A DNA stretch of 64,000 bases from an uncultured Muribaculaceae bacterium (GTDB lineage Bacteria > Bacteroidota > Bacteroidia > Bacteroidales > Muribaculaceae). The stretch spans positions 13,078 through 77,077 of the forward strand of contig CAJUIT010000013.1 of the NCBI GenBank assembly GCA_910586565.1. The letters run 5' to 3'. Position numbers and translations under genes: made by a program. A model generated the notes under the pieces. The model was not told the DNA's origin. It saw only the letters and a list, made by a program, of their open reading frames with translations, and did no database searches. Shown in pieces: positions 51,061 through 59,281 of the stretch (its first letter is position 1; each line of letters opens with the position of its first letter).

Positions 51061-51315
51061 ATGAATTCAACTCAATTCCGGGCTACAACCTGTATGCCAC
51101 CCATCATGAACTTCACTCCGGTTACAGAAATCAAGGAGATGGAGATTGAAAATCCGATGTATGATTACTTCCGCCAAATCACAGAGATTGAGGCGAGAAC
51201 TGTAAGCACAAAAAGCATCCATCGAGAGTCAACCCGCAAAAAAAGTGGTTCCACCGGCTATGTCACAGCAAGCGACACCAAAAATGCCTCTGATGACACA
51301 AAAAGTGTGAAATGA
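51061..51315 (+). CDS. Graspetide precursor peptide
   Basis: This 84-residue peptide is directly followed, with a 4-base ATGA overlap, by an ATP-grasp ligase of the graspetide type; that arrangement and the small size mark it as the ribosomal precursor. Residues 1-45 would be the leader, with TEIKEMEIENPMYDYF as a likely enzyme-binding helix. The C-terminal part is rich in Thr/Ser, Lys and Asp (for example TGYVTASDTKNASDD), giving hydroxyl or amine donors and acidic acceptors for ester or amide cross-links. The exact core boundary and ring pattern cannot be read from one sequence. Confidence 0.68.
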   Translation: MNSTQFRATTCMPPIMNFTPVTEIKEMEIENPMYDYFRQITEIEARTVSTKSIHRESTRKKSGSTGYVTASDTKNASDDTKSVK

Positions 51316-52313
51316 TTCTTATTGTTACAAATAAGGAGGACATTCATCCGACACCAGTTATCGAACACTTTGAGAAAATGGATGTTCCATTTTTCCGGCT
51401 AAATACCGAATCATTGCTTTCCGACTATGAGTTTGAATGGCTCAGTAATTTAGATTGTGGCGATGACTTCCGTATCAAGAATATCCGGACGGGTCTCGAA
51501 GTGTTTGGCCACGACATTAATTCAGTATGGGAACGACGTCCGCTCGTTCCCTCTGAATTGAAATCTGAGAATTGCAAGGAGGTTAATACTCATAATCTCA
51601 AGGAAGCACATGGATTTCTGTCATTCCTGCTTTATTATCTTGGAGACAGGTATTGTTTGGGCCATCATTTGTATGACCGCAGCTCATCGTCGAAGATGCT
51701 GCAATTGAGGCTTGCAAGACAATTGGGGATGGATGTGCCCGACACGTGCTTTGCAAATAATAAGAAAGCCATAAATCAATTTGCAAAGAAATATGACCTC
51801 GTTTGTCTTAAATCAATTGATAACGACAATATATGGTTTGAAGATACCTTAAGAGAATATGTGCTATATACACAAGTTGTTAAAGGTAAAGATTTGACAA
51901 AGCTTCCTGAAGAGGCATTTTCCCAAACGGTAACATATGTTCAAAACTATATCCCCAAAGCGTATGAACTACGAATAACAGTTGTGGGGACTGAGATTTT
52001 TGCATGTAAAATCGACTCTCAGAAAATGGGTGTTGGACATGGGAAAGAGGATTGGAGGCAAGGAATTGACAAGGGATTGCATCACAGCCAATGCGATTTA
52101 CCCCAAAATGTATCGAGCTTTTGCATAGATTTTCTTAGAAAGATGCATCTCAATTTCGGTTGTTTCGACTTTATTGTAACCCCCAAAAATGAATATGTAT
52201 TTCTTGAATGCAATCCCAATGGACAGTGGCTATGGATTGAACAGGAAACTGGGATGCCGATTTCAAAAAGCATTGCCGAAGCTTTAGTTAACAACGACAT
52301 AAAATTAGCTTAA
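51312..52313 (+). CDS. ATP-grasp graspetide ligase
   Basis: This 333-residue enzyme matches the MvdC/MvdD-like ATP-grasp ribosomal peptide maturases. FFRLNTESL near 27-35 and VWERRPLVP near 73-81 are the N-terminal signatures. SSSSKMLQLRLARQLGMDVP near 122-141 begins the central domain. EYVFLECNPNGQWLWIEQ near 294-311 carries the metal-binding E-x-NPNGQW motif typical of these ligases. It would use ATP to join side-chain carboxylates to hydroxyls or amines in the precursor. The overlap with the precursor gene supports this. Confidence 0.85.
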   Translation: MILIVTNKEDIHPTPVIEHFEKMDVPFFRLNTESLLSDYEFEWLSNLDCGDDFRIKNIRTGLEVFGHDINSVWERRPLVPSELKSENCKEVNTHNLKEAHGFLSFLLYYLGDRYCLGHHLYDRSSSSKMLQLRLARQLGMDVPDTCFANNKKAINQFAKKYDLVCLKSIDNDNIWFEDTLREYVLYTQVVKGKDLTKLPEEAFSQTVTYVQNYIPKAYELRITVVGTEIFACKIDSQKMGVGHGKEDWRQGIDKGLHHSQCDLPQNVSSFCIDFLRKMHLNFGCFDFIVTPKNEYVFLECNPNGQWLWIEQETGMPISKSIAEALVNNDIKLA

Positions 52314-52322
52314 ATCTATTCT

Positions 52323-52523
52323 ATGCCAACGGTAACGATTAAAGGCGTGTATCAACTCAATGGGCCAAAACCATTCAAGCGAATAATAGAATGTAGTCGC
52401 ACCGAGACCGGCTATTATTCTCAGATGATGGGTAACAAGGCTCAGCAAGTATCATGGATACGTGCAAACTTTCCTGGCGCAAACACCGAGAGAGGATTCT
52501 CTATGTCAATAAATATCGAATAA
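52323..52523 (+). CDS. Small hypothetical protein of graspetide operon
   Basis: This 66-residue basic protein has a likely compact beta fold (TVTIKGVYQLNGPKPFKRIIEC) with conserved-looking aromatic and glycine positions (TGYYSQMMGNK, WIRANFPG). No signal or membrane segment is seen. It begins 9 bases after the ligase stop and is followed 4 bases later by the next gene. It could be a second substrate, a chaperone or a regulator. I do not know the family. Confidence 0.55.
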   Translation: MPTVTIKGVYQLNGPKPFKRIIECSRTETGYYSQMMGNKAQQVSWIRANFPGANTERGFSMSINIE

Positions 52524-52527
52524 AAAA

Positions 52528-53097
52528 ATGACACATCTTGAATCAGAAATTTACAAGATTTTGGAGGGCGGTAAGGCTAGCAACATTGTTGGTAAAACAC
52601 TATCAGCAACCAAGACCGCGCTCAACTCATCGTCACATATCGTAGATACTGTCCATAATTTCGCCGACAACCTTGAAAATGAGATAAGCGAAGGTGTTGG
52701 TGGCATTGGAGGAGCAGCGGCCGGTTGGGTTGTCGGCAAAGCAACAAAAACTGTCGGAGGTTTCGGCGGAGGCATTATTGCCGGAGCATTAAAGACCGTA
52801 GCAATGGTTATTCCCGATGCTTCGAATCCTAAGCAACCTGAAACAGATTTGCGTATAGCTAATCTGGTTGAGACATATCCTCTGTCAAACGAAAAAAACA
52901 GTTTGTTTGAATTAGTGCAGTGGCTTTATGGTCAGATAAACTTAAAAGGAAGTCCATATGGGAAATCGACCATAGAGGCCTTCAAAAAACTACATCAACG
53001 AGCATTCGCTATGCTTTCCGTAGTGGCAAAAAATGACGTTGAGATATCGGAGTTGGCAAAAGCATTCGCGCCAAAAAAGAGATTTAATCTATTCTAA
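52528..53097 (+). CDS. Gly/Ala-rich hypothetical protein
   Basis: This 189-residue protein has a central hydrophobic, glycine- and alanine-rich stretch (about 56-97: VGGIGGAAAGWVV, GGFGGGIIAGALKTVAMVIP) flanked by helical soluble parts. The stretch resembles membrane-inserting or colicin-like segments but is not a clean transmembrane helix. The C-terminal half is ordinary (FELVQWLYGQINLKG). It lies in the graspetide operon. A membrane-active toxin or its immunity partner is one possibility; the sequence does not establish either. Confidence 0.55.
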   Translation: MTHLESEIYKILEGGKASNIVGKTLSATKTALNSSSHIVDTVHNFADNLENEISEGVGGIGGAAAGWVVGKATKTVGGFGGGIIAGALKTVAMVIPDASNPKQPETDLRIANLVETYPLSNEKNSLFELVQWLYGQINLKGSPYGKSTIEAFKKLHQRAFAMLSVVAKNDVEISELAKAFAPKKRFNLF

Positions 53098-53098
53098 A

Positions 53099-53311
53099 AT
53101 GAATTATATGGAATCAAAGGACTTAACTTTATTTATCCGTCCCGCGTTTCTCATCGCTATTGGGTTGATTAGTGCGCTCGGCTTTAATCTTTTTGGGTCG
53201 GCTCTACTTGAAGGAGCCGCGTGGAAACAAAATGTGATTTATTGCATACTCATAATCTTTTGTATACTTCCTCCTGCTGTCCTTGAAATGAAAGCCACAG
53301 TTATGCTATAG
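53099..53311 (+). CDS. Small two-helix membrane protein
   Basis: This encodes 70 residues from the ATG at 53099, two bases after the previous stop. Two hydrophobic segments (about 12-30 and 43-62, FLIAIGLISALGFNLFGSAL and VIYCILIIFCILPPAVL) make it an integral inner-membrane protein. No family is recognised. Its size and position fit an immunity protein or transporter accessory in a peptide operon, which is inference. Confidence 0.5.
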   Translation: MNYMESKDLTLFIRPAFLIAIGLISALGFNLFGSALLEGAAWKQNVIYCILIIFCILPPAVLEMKATVML

Positions 53312-53319
53312 CGTTTTTC

Positions 53320-53715
53320 ATGTTTGGAGGAGCCAATATTATTGGAACGGTAGGTATTGTGCTTGGCTTGGCAAAAATTTGTCTCGTTGCATTAATTCTT
53401 CTTCAAACATATAGGGTATATCTTGTAGCATGGAAGGGTGTAAAATTTATTATTGCATTTCCTATCATTGCCATAATATGTGCAAGTATTCTTCTGCCCA
53501 TTCAAGATGAGAATATTGTTGGAAGCAGTTTCCGGGCTCTTTCCCAATGGTCATGGGATAGATTTAGCAGCGACAAGGGTTTTCACCTTTTGCTTGGATT
53601 GTCCGCAATATTCTCAGGAATCACAGAATTTATCATCTTAAAATATTCTGTGCCCAATTACGATCATACATCCACTGATATGCCAGAAGCTTCTGATAAT
53701 GATATCAAGATTTAA
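53320..53715 (+). CDS. Small membrane protein
   Basis: This 131-residue protein has three or four hydrophobic segments (about 5-30, 42-60 and 92-112) and a hydrophilic C-terminal tail. It starts 8 bases after the preceding small membrane protein and closes the operon. Its topology would fit an immunity or efflux-related membrane protein. No motif or family is recognised. Confidence 0.5.
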   Translation: MFGGANIIGTVGIVLGLAKICLVALILLQTYRVYLVAWKGVKFIIAFPIIAIICASILLPIQDENIVGSSFRALSQWSWDRFSSDKGFHLLLGLSAIFSGITEFIILKYSVPNYDHTSTDMPEASDNDIKI

Positions 53716-53793
53716 CACACTGTCTATAGTGATTAGTTTTATAGCAATAATCTAAATTCGAGCGCTTTCTGAGTAAGCAGTAGTTCTTATCTC

Positions 53794-53834
53794 GTTGGTG
53801 TATTGCATTTTGATACACCAACAAGATAATTTTG
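53794..53834 (+). promoter_or_regulatory. Promoter with internal dyad before dprA-like gene
   Basis: TAATTTTG (53827-53834) is a good -7 box, 25 bases before the ATG at 53859. A TTG at 53803-53805 sits 21 bases upstream. A perfect dyad GTTGGTGTAT (53794-53803) / ATACACCAAC (53813-53822) covers the spacer, so it may be an operator; a terminator of the previous operon is the alternative. Confidence 0.5.
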
Positions 53835-53858
53835 CAGTGAATACAATATTAGCTACTT

Positions 53859-54818
53859 ATGAAAGAAAGGAAACAATTTTATTGGTATGAGGATATCTCA
53901 TATTTCCCAAGCCAATGTTACTATTATTTTCAAGATCCTTTGACGGGCAACAAGTACTGCATCTATCTGCGCATTCGCAGCGCGGAGCATTGGACATGTG
54001 AACTGGTTGGTTGCACAGGAACTGAAGATGAGGACTTTGATATTGATTGGAACATTTCTGTGCCAAATCTTTTCGTTGCCGATAAGTTTTTAGAAGATGA
54101 TTACCCGGCACTTGAACTTGCAGCTCAAAAAGCCGTTTCCAAGATGTTTCCGCATATTACGGAGTTGAAGGTGATAAAACAGCATGCTGAGACTGCATTC
54201 CATATCCAATCTATCGAGCGTGGCCGCTATGACTTCCCTGATCCATTGCTGTCATTAGAGGCCGATTGCCCGGACAAGATTTATTTCAAGGGGACTAAGG
54301 GCTGGCTTGCTTCTGGCAATCATGTGGCCATCATAGGCGCGAGGGATGCCACAGCTGAGGAATGTGAGTTGGCGCGTCAGCTTGGTCGGCTATTTTCGTC
54401 AGACATTGTTGTCAGCGGCTTGGCTCGCGGCATCGACACTGCCGCTCATCAAGGTTGCGTGGAATGCGGAGGCGTTTCAGTTGCCGTTGTTGCTACCGGG
54501 CTTGATAAAACCTTCCCCAAAGAAAACGCTGACCTTGAACTGGCCATACTCCAAAATGGTGGCATGATAGTTTCCGAATATCCCGAAGGGACAAAAGCCA
54601 ATCCGACGCGACTCATAGCGCGTACCCGACTCCAGATGGCGATTGCCGACAAAGTCATTGTAGTAGCTTGCGAAAAAGAGTCCGGCACAATGCACGCCGT
54701 GGACTGGGCCGTCAAGCTCGGTAAACCCATCTTCGCCATCAAAAACGACCGCTCCGGCAACCGCCATCTCATCGACAGCGGTATAGCAACCCCGCTATCC
54801 TTGCAAATCTCGCTATGA
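53859..54818 (+). CDS. DprA-like protein with novel N-terminal region
   Basis: This 319-residue protein carries a DprA/SMF Rossmann domain from about 150: VAIIGARDATAEE, then VVSGLARGIDTAAHQGC near 186-202, VVATGLDKTFPKEN and MIVSEYPEGTKANP. In transformation DprA loads RecA on single-stranded DNA. The first ~140 residues (starting KERKQFYWYEDISYFP) differ from the usual SAM or leader domain of core DprA. Standalone DprA-like proteins with extra domains occur in defence islands. It has its own promoter and is convergent with the next operon. Confidence 0.8.
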   Translation: MKERKQFYWYEDISYFPSQCYYYFQDPLTGNKYCIYLRIRSAEHWTCELVGCTGTEDEDFDIDWNISVPNLFVADKFLEDDYPALELAAQKAVSKMFPHITELKVIKQHAETAFHIQSIERGRYDFPDPLLSLEADCPDKIYFKGTKGWLASGNHVAIIGARDATAEECELARQLGRLFSSDIVVSGLARGIDTAAHQGCVECGGVSVAVVATGLDKTFPKENADLELAILQNGGMIVSEYPEGTKANPTRLIARTRLQMAIADKVIVVACEKESGTMHAVDWAVKLGKPIFAIKNDRSGNRHLIDSGIATPLSLQISL

Positions 54819-54843
54819 TAATTCCAAAACAGTAGGCAATCTA

Positions 54844-55248
54844 TTATCTCCCAGCCAAAAGCTGGGAGATATTTGTCAAAACATCCGATGGAAGCCGGCC
54901 TTGACTGAACATCAAGTCAGTAGCCATCCCCATCGCGAATACTTCAATATTGCATTTCTGCTCTATTTCATCAACCAGATTCTCGATATCACCCATCTCA
55001 ATCATGCGACCACTCATTAGGAACTCTACATGAGTTTGACGGATGAAGTGCACCTTGTTCTGTTTGTTGGCTAACACTACGAGGGTCTGGAATAGGAAGA
55101 AGTCCGAATCTGCTATTGGATTGAATACCTTTTCCATCGCAGAATAATCAAAGTGGCGTTTGGCTGTATTTGTTATGAAGTCAAGGACCTCCGCAACTTC
55201 GGGGTCATTGTCCTTAGGAATGATTCTGTAGTATAGTTCTTGTTCCAT
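54844..55248 (-). CDS. Hypothetical protein, last gene of minus-strand operon
   Basis: This 134-residue soluble protein is mostly helical, with a central FFLFQTLVVLANKQNKVHFI stretch that may be a core strand and helix. The end includes LPSDVLTNISQLLAGR. No membrane segment or motif is recognised. It lies 35 bases after the nuclease gene on the same strand. Its stop codon overlaps a 10-bp hairpin (54846-54855 with 54861-54870) that could help end the operon, although no clear T-run follows. Confidence 0.55.
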   Translation of the reverse strand: MEQELYYRIIPKDNDPEVAEVLDFITNTAKRHFDYSAMEKVFNPIADSDFFLFQTLVVLANKQNKVHFIRQTHVEFLMSGRMIEMGDIENLVDEIEQKCNIEVFAMGMATDLMFSQGRLPSDVLTNISQLLAGR

Positions 55249-55283
55249 GATTGGGGTTGTTATTGGCTATGGTTTTAAACTGA

Positions 55284-56597
55284 TTAGGCTTTCCAATATT
55301 TAGTGCCTAAAATCCTGTCTAAGATTATTTTGTATTCTTCAATTATAGTTTCGATATTCGAGGGAGAAAAGTCAACCACTTTCCAATAATTCCACTTATT
55401 TGAATCCGTGAAAGTTTTTGACTTTAGAAGATTATCAAACGCCGATATTTCGTTGAGGTTGCCGGACTTTGATGTTAATTGGATATAGGTATTAGACCTT
55501 TCGGCCTTGATTGACAAAGTCAAGTCGTTGCTCACACCCTTAAAAGCAGGCAGAGCCAACGTGATATATCCGTCTTCAAGAATCTGTAGATTAACATTAG
55601 GACGCTCATTCGTTATTTGCACGCTACTAGTTTTGCAAAAAGCTAAAATATATCTATCCAGCAAGGCATTAAGTCGTAGCAATAAACTGTCTAAAACCGC
55701 TTTGTTTTTATCTGTTTTCTCTGCTAAAGTTTCGTCGTTTTCAGAAGCCAGAGATTCAAGTGCAAAAATGTAGTCACTTAAAATCTTAATCTGTTCCTCC
55801 ACCGGTTTTTTATCGAAATCGGGCGACAGTGAACTTTTAATAACACTTTCTAAAGATTGTAACATATTTGATTCTTGCTTATTATAAAGTGTATCGAGGA
55901 AATGAGAATATTGATGTAGCGCAGAATGTAATATTGTTTCGTTTTTCCACTCAATAATTTTAGATTCAAGTGTGTCTTTAACCCACTTGCTTATGTTTTC
56001 TTTGAAAGAAAAACACACATATCTTTCAGCAAAATTTTGTTCATATCCATTCTTTTCATCTCCCCATGAGCATTTGTCCGGATCTTTCTCGGTTTCAGGC
56101 ATATATACCACAAAGATGCTTCCTTTGGCAAACCCATCGTTTTCAGTTTCTTGAATGTATCTATATATCTGGGCATCTTGATCAGCAGCATTATATACTT
56201 TGTTTTCAAAGATAATAGCATAACCTGACTCGTAGTCCCGAACCCATAAATCAATTCTCTTTTTTTCCTGGGTTATTTTTGGGTTAGAAATTGTTATTCC
56301 GGAAAACGCCGGCTTAAGCTTAATCTTTCCAATAGCTTCTATCAACGATTCAAGAAAAACATACTTGCCATTTGCCGCCCTATATTGTAATAATTTACAC
56401 AAAATACGGCTGTGTCCATTTTCATTGATATGCAATTCTTCAATCACATTTATATGATAGTGCTGACTCTGATTTGCTACCAAATCATCATAACACTCCC
56501 TATATTTACCTGCTAAGTCACAGACAAATTTTCGGAGAAGCCCATAATTATGGGCGAAGTTTCTTACTAACTCTAATGATTGCTCTCGACTAACCAT
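55284..56597 (-). CDS. PD-(D/E)XK nuclease-like protein (PDDEXK_4)
   Basis: This 437-residue protein shows a restriction-endonuclease-like core in its first half: ELHINENGHSRILCKLL near 53-69, the aspartate in KRIDLWVRDY near 113-122, and IIFENKVYNAADQDAQIYRYI near 128-148, giving D…ExK plus the following Q-rich helix. This agrees with the PDDEXK_4 family. It would be a Mg-dependent DNA nuclease. The C-terminal half (FDKKPVEEQIKIL onward) is unassigned. Defence or mobile-element use is likely from the neighbours. Confidence 0.78.
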   Translation of the reverse strand: MVSREQSLELVRNFAHNYGLLRKFVCDLAGKYRECYDDLVANQSQHYHINVIEELHINENGHSRILCKLLQYRAANGKYVFLESLIEAIGKIKLKPAFSGITISNPKITQEKKRIDLWVRDYESGYAIIFENKVYNAADQDAQIYRYIQETENDGFAKGSIFVVYMPETEKDPDKCSWGDEKNGYEQNFAERYVCFSFKENISKWVKDTLESKIIEWKNETILHSALHQYSHFLDTLYNKQESNMLQSLESVIKSSLSPDFDKKPVEEQIKILSDYIFALESLASENDETLAEKTDKNKAVLDSLLLRLNALLDRYILAFCKTSSVQITNERPNVNLQILEDGYITLALPAFKGVSNDLTLSIKAERSNTYIQLTSKSGNLNEISAFDNLLKSKTFTDSNKWNYWKVVDFSPSNIETIIEEYKIILDRILGTKYWKA

Positions 56598-56610
56598 AAC
56601 AAGATGTTTT

Positions 56611-57552
56611 TTAATCGATAGTCAACTTGTTCCAATGCAAATCTTTGATGTAGTCACTTTGGCCTGATGCGAAACCTTCCTTTCCGAGTTCTGAAAGTTG
56701 ATTCATAAAAAATATATATTTCTTTGTGACTTGGACTAACCGAGGGATTTTCGTTTCTATTTCACTTATAGTTGCGCATAAGCAGTATGCCTTTTTAATG
56801 CCAATTCTGAGATATAATTTATATAAGTCTTTGGTGAAATGTACTACGCAATACTTACCATCCCAGCCGGCTGCAGTCAATGCCGCCCGGAAGTTTTCTT
56901 CTATCTCTTTGATAGCTTCTTCTTTTTTCTTTTCTTCGTCTTCTTTAGCTTTAATTTCTTCATCAACTTTTGCCAACACTTCGGGTATCTTAATAAGTGT
57001 TTCCTTGACACAGTTGATCAGCGCGGCCATTTCTTTTGTATTGGGCAAAGGTTTTACGGCAGCACATAGATTGAACGGCGCAAAAAGGGAAGTTGATGAA
57101 ATATGAAGATACTCCACTTCCGGAACTTCAACATCATCAGAAATCTCAGCTGATTGAGATAGATAGTCTATAGCCTCATCGCGAGACATCCCATCGAGCA
57201 CACCAAAGTCAAATTCTTCTTCGGGCGTTTCGTATACGTATGTTGCTAAGCTAAAATTGATTTGCAAATCGTCATAGAACGATGGTTTGAAAAAATCTTC
57301 TCGTAGCTTATGGGTCAGCATCCTCAGTTCGGAATCAACAGAAGTCTGGATTTCGGCAGTGTCATGCTGGGCTTCGTCAAGGAATGCAGCCCACATGCTT
57401 TCATTGTACTTCGTAACTTCTTCGCAATATTCCAACGCGGCCTCAACCCCATCTTCTGGCTCAGGTATATCAATCAAATCATTCTTAGTAAATAATTTAC
57501 CAAATAATTCACGTAGAGCTTTTCTATATTCGTATTCTCTATTGTAATTCAT
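56611..57552 (-). CDS. Hypothetical coiled-coil protein
   Basis: This 313-residue acidic protein has a strong coiled-coil or charged helix near residues 200-225 (DEEIKAKEDEEKKKEEAIKE, part) in front of a C-terminal domain beginning AALTAAGWDGKYCVVHFTKD. The N-terminal half contains many acidic patches (EPEDGVEAALEYCEEV). No known domain is recognised and no membrane segment is present. It stands 13 bases upstream of the nuclease gene, so co-expression is expected. Confidence 0.6.
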   Translation of the reverse strand: MNYNREYEYRKALRELFGKLFTKNDLIDIPEPEDGVEAALEYCEEVTKYNESMWAAFLDEAQHDTAEIQTSVDSELRMLTHKLREDFFKPSFYDDLQINFSLATYVYETPEEEFDFGVLDGMSRDEAIDYLSQSAEISDDVEVPEVEYLHISSTSLFAPFNLCAAVKPLPNTKEMAALINCVKETLIKIPEVLAKVDEEIKAKEDEEKKKEEAIKEIEENFRAALTAAGWDGKYCVVHFTKDLYKLYLRIGIKKAYCLCATISEIETKIPRLVQVTKKYIFFMNQLSELGKEGFASGQSDYIKDLHWNKLTID

Positions 57553-57624
57553 CGCAGATTAAAGAATGATTTATATTTACAAATATAACAATTATTATCC
57601 AAGTGGTGAGGTCTTTGCGTTATG

Positions 57625-58638
57625 TTATTCAGCATAAATTGGATTATGCTCAAAGCTGATGAATTGGAGAGCGAGTTCGTTGGAGAGGGTGTTGTCGGTG
57701 GCGAAGAGGAGTTGCCAGTTGGAGCCAGGCGAGAAATGGTTGGAGAGGAATGAGCGCAGCCGTATTTTCTCGGCATCGGTCACAGAAGTAGTGTCGGATG
57801 TATAGCTGACTACGATGTTGTGGTCACCAGACTGGCAGATTTCGTTGAAATACGGGCAATAATTTTCGAGGAGGTCAATGATGTAGTCGAGGCGAGGAAG
57901 TTTGCCATAGCAGTGGGAGTCAAACCACTTTTCTGTGATTGTCTCCGCTTTCAGCATTTTTGATGCAGGGATTGCATCGGGGCCAAGTACTTCTTGAAGG
58001 CTGTTTATGAGGTGCTGGCGTTTATCGAGCTTTTTCAAATGCTCAATACGTTGTGATATACGGTGGTAGCGGCGGCGTTTGCTCCGATTCTGATGCCGTT
58101 GGCGCTGATGTATATCACTCCACACCTCCATAGTAAAGGCGATGCCAAAAGGCAATTCTCCTTTCTTTAATTCCTGTTTTATAATTTTATTCCGTAGGTA
58201 TGGAATGAAAAGTTTCCGTTCAAGAAGTTTTGCTTGTTTGCCATAGTGAGAAAATGCTGTGTCGTTTGGTGGCCATACGTCCCGGTTTGTGAAGCCGTAA
58301 AATGTCATACCCCACAGGATTGCTCCTGCAAGTTCGGCGTCAGTGAAAGGATTGTCATTGGGATAAATGACGGTTTTCTGAACGGTATTTTCCCAATAAT
58401 CGCCTTCAACATTGTTTGTGACAAGAGGCAGGGAGTGTGGTGTGAACCACTCTTCACGAGGGGAGATGTCAAAGGTAACTTCTCCTCCCTCGCCTGCGGG
58501 CGTGAGGTTGCAAAACACATCATAAGCCTCCTTATATCCGGCCACATTCCGAATTGAACGGTCGTTGCGGTGAGTGTTCCACAACGCCGCCATTATATCA
58601 TCAAATGTTAGGGAGTTGAAAAGTTCTTGTACTGTCAT
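57625..58638 (-). CDS. Hypothetical protein (possible DUF6557-like)
   Basis: This 337-residue protein begins TVQELFNSLTFDDIMAALWNTHRN, an opening I associate with a Bacteroidales family of unknown function (possibly DUF6557). WGMTFYGFTNRDVW near 113-126 looks conserved, and a basic patch RQRHQNRSKRRRYHR near 182-196 could contact nucleic acid. The zincin-like gene lies 7 bases upstream. Function unknown; the family name should be treated as a suggestion. Confidence 0.6.
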   Translation of the reverse strand: MTVQELFNSLTFDDIMAALWNTHRNDRSIRNVAGYKEAYDVFCNLTPAGEGGEVTFDISPREEWFTPHSLPLVTNNVEGDYWENTVQKTVIYPNDNPFTDAELAGAILWGMTFYGFTNRDVWPPNDTAFSHYGKQAKLLERKLFIPYLRNKIIKQELKKGELPFGIAFTMEVWSDIHQRQRHQNRSKRRRYHRISQRIEHLKKLDKRQHLINSLQEVLGPDAIPASKMLKAETITEKWFDSHCYGKLPRLDYIIDLLENYCPYFNEICQSGDHNIVVSYTSDTTSVTDAEKIRLRSFLSNHFSPGSNWQLLFATDNTLSNELALQFISFEHNPIYAE

Positions 58639-58645
58639 AATCTCA

Positions 58646-59281
58646 TCAGCGTTTTACAATCTGTTTGCTGTCGGGCACATCTTGTGTTTCGGTCCTAACC
58701 GTCCGGTGACGCTCATCTTCCGGAAGGAAGTGGCGCAGGCAGATATTGCGAGCTTCAACTTCGCCTGCTAAACGCAGATATCGACGCATGCCAATGGCTT
58801 TGGGATTCCCTCCTTTAGCGAATCCTTCTATCTGTTGAATGAGGTGTTGAACCTCATGAAGCAAAACGCCATCTATTTGATATTCAAATTTATCGGATGG
58901 AGCGCCCATCGATATAACCATACCGTTAGTATCTGGATAATAAAAGCCGGCAGTACCCTTTCGGGGAGAGTACATGACGAAAAGAACCAAATCGGCAAGT
59001 TCGGGATACGCCTCAAGCAGCCAAGTGTCGCGCATAACGAATTTTATATTTATGGGCTCGCCGAAACGTGGCTTGACATATGACTCAATTACTGCGGTTT
59101 CCCAAAATGGGTCAGGGAGTTCATAACGCCATTTGCCATCGATGCCCATTTCCCAACCGGTTTGAACCTTAATAGCAATCGGGTCATAGCCATCTTTTGA
59201 CATCTGCTCAGCCCGTTCAATCCCAAGAACGGCACCTGGGTCAAGGCGCCCGGCTCCAATTTTACCGATATAACTCATCAT
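58646..59281 (-). CDS. Zincin-like domain protein (phage polyvalent type)
   Basis: This 211-residue protein contains LLHEVQHLIQQIEGFAKGGN near 139-158, an HExxH zinc-binding helix, followed by the downstream AGEVEARNICLR that supplies a glutamate ligand. The same block occurs in polyvalent proteins of phages and conjugative elements (LPD23/MuF-like). Here it is a free gene. It might process a partner protein. Its start overlaps the helicase stop by 4 bases, so it is coupled to the helicase. The alternative start at 59278 loses one residue only. Confidence 0.78.
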   Translation of the reverse strand: MMSYIGKIGAGRLDPGAVLGIERAEQMSKDGYDPIAIKVQTGWEMGIDGKWRYELPDPFWETAVIESYVKPRFGEPINIKFVMRDTWLLEAYPELADLVLFVMYSPRKGTAGFYYPDTNGMVISMGAPSDKFEYQIDGVLLHEVQHLIQQIEGFAKGGNPKAIGMRRYLRLAGEVEARNICLRHFLPEDERHRTVRTETQDVPDSKQIVKR

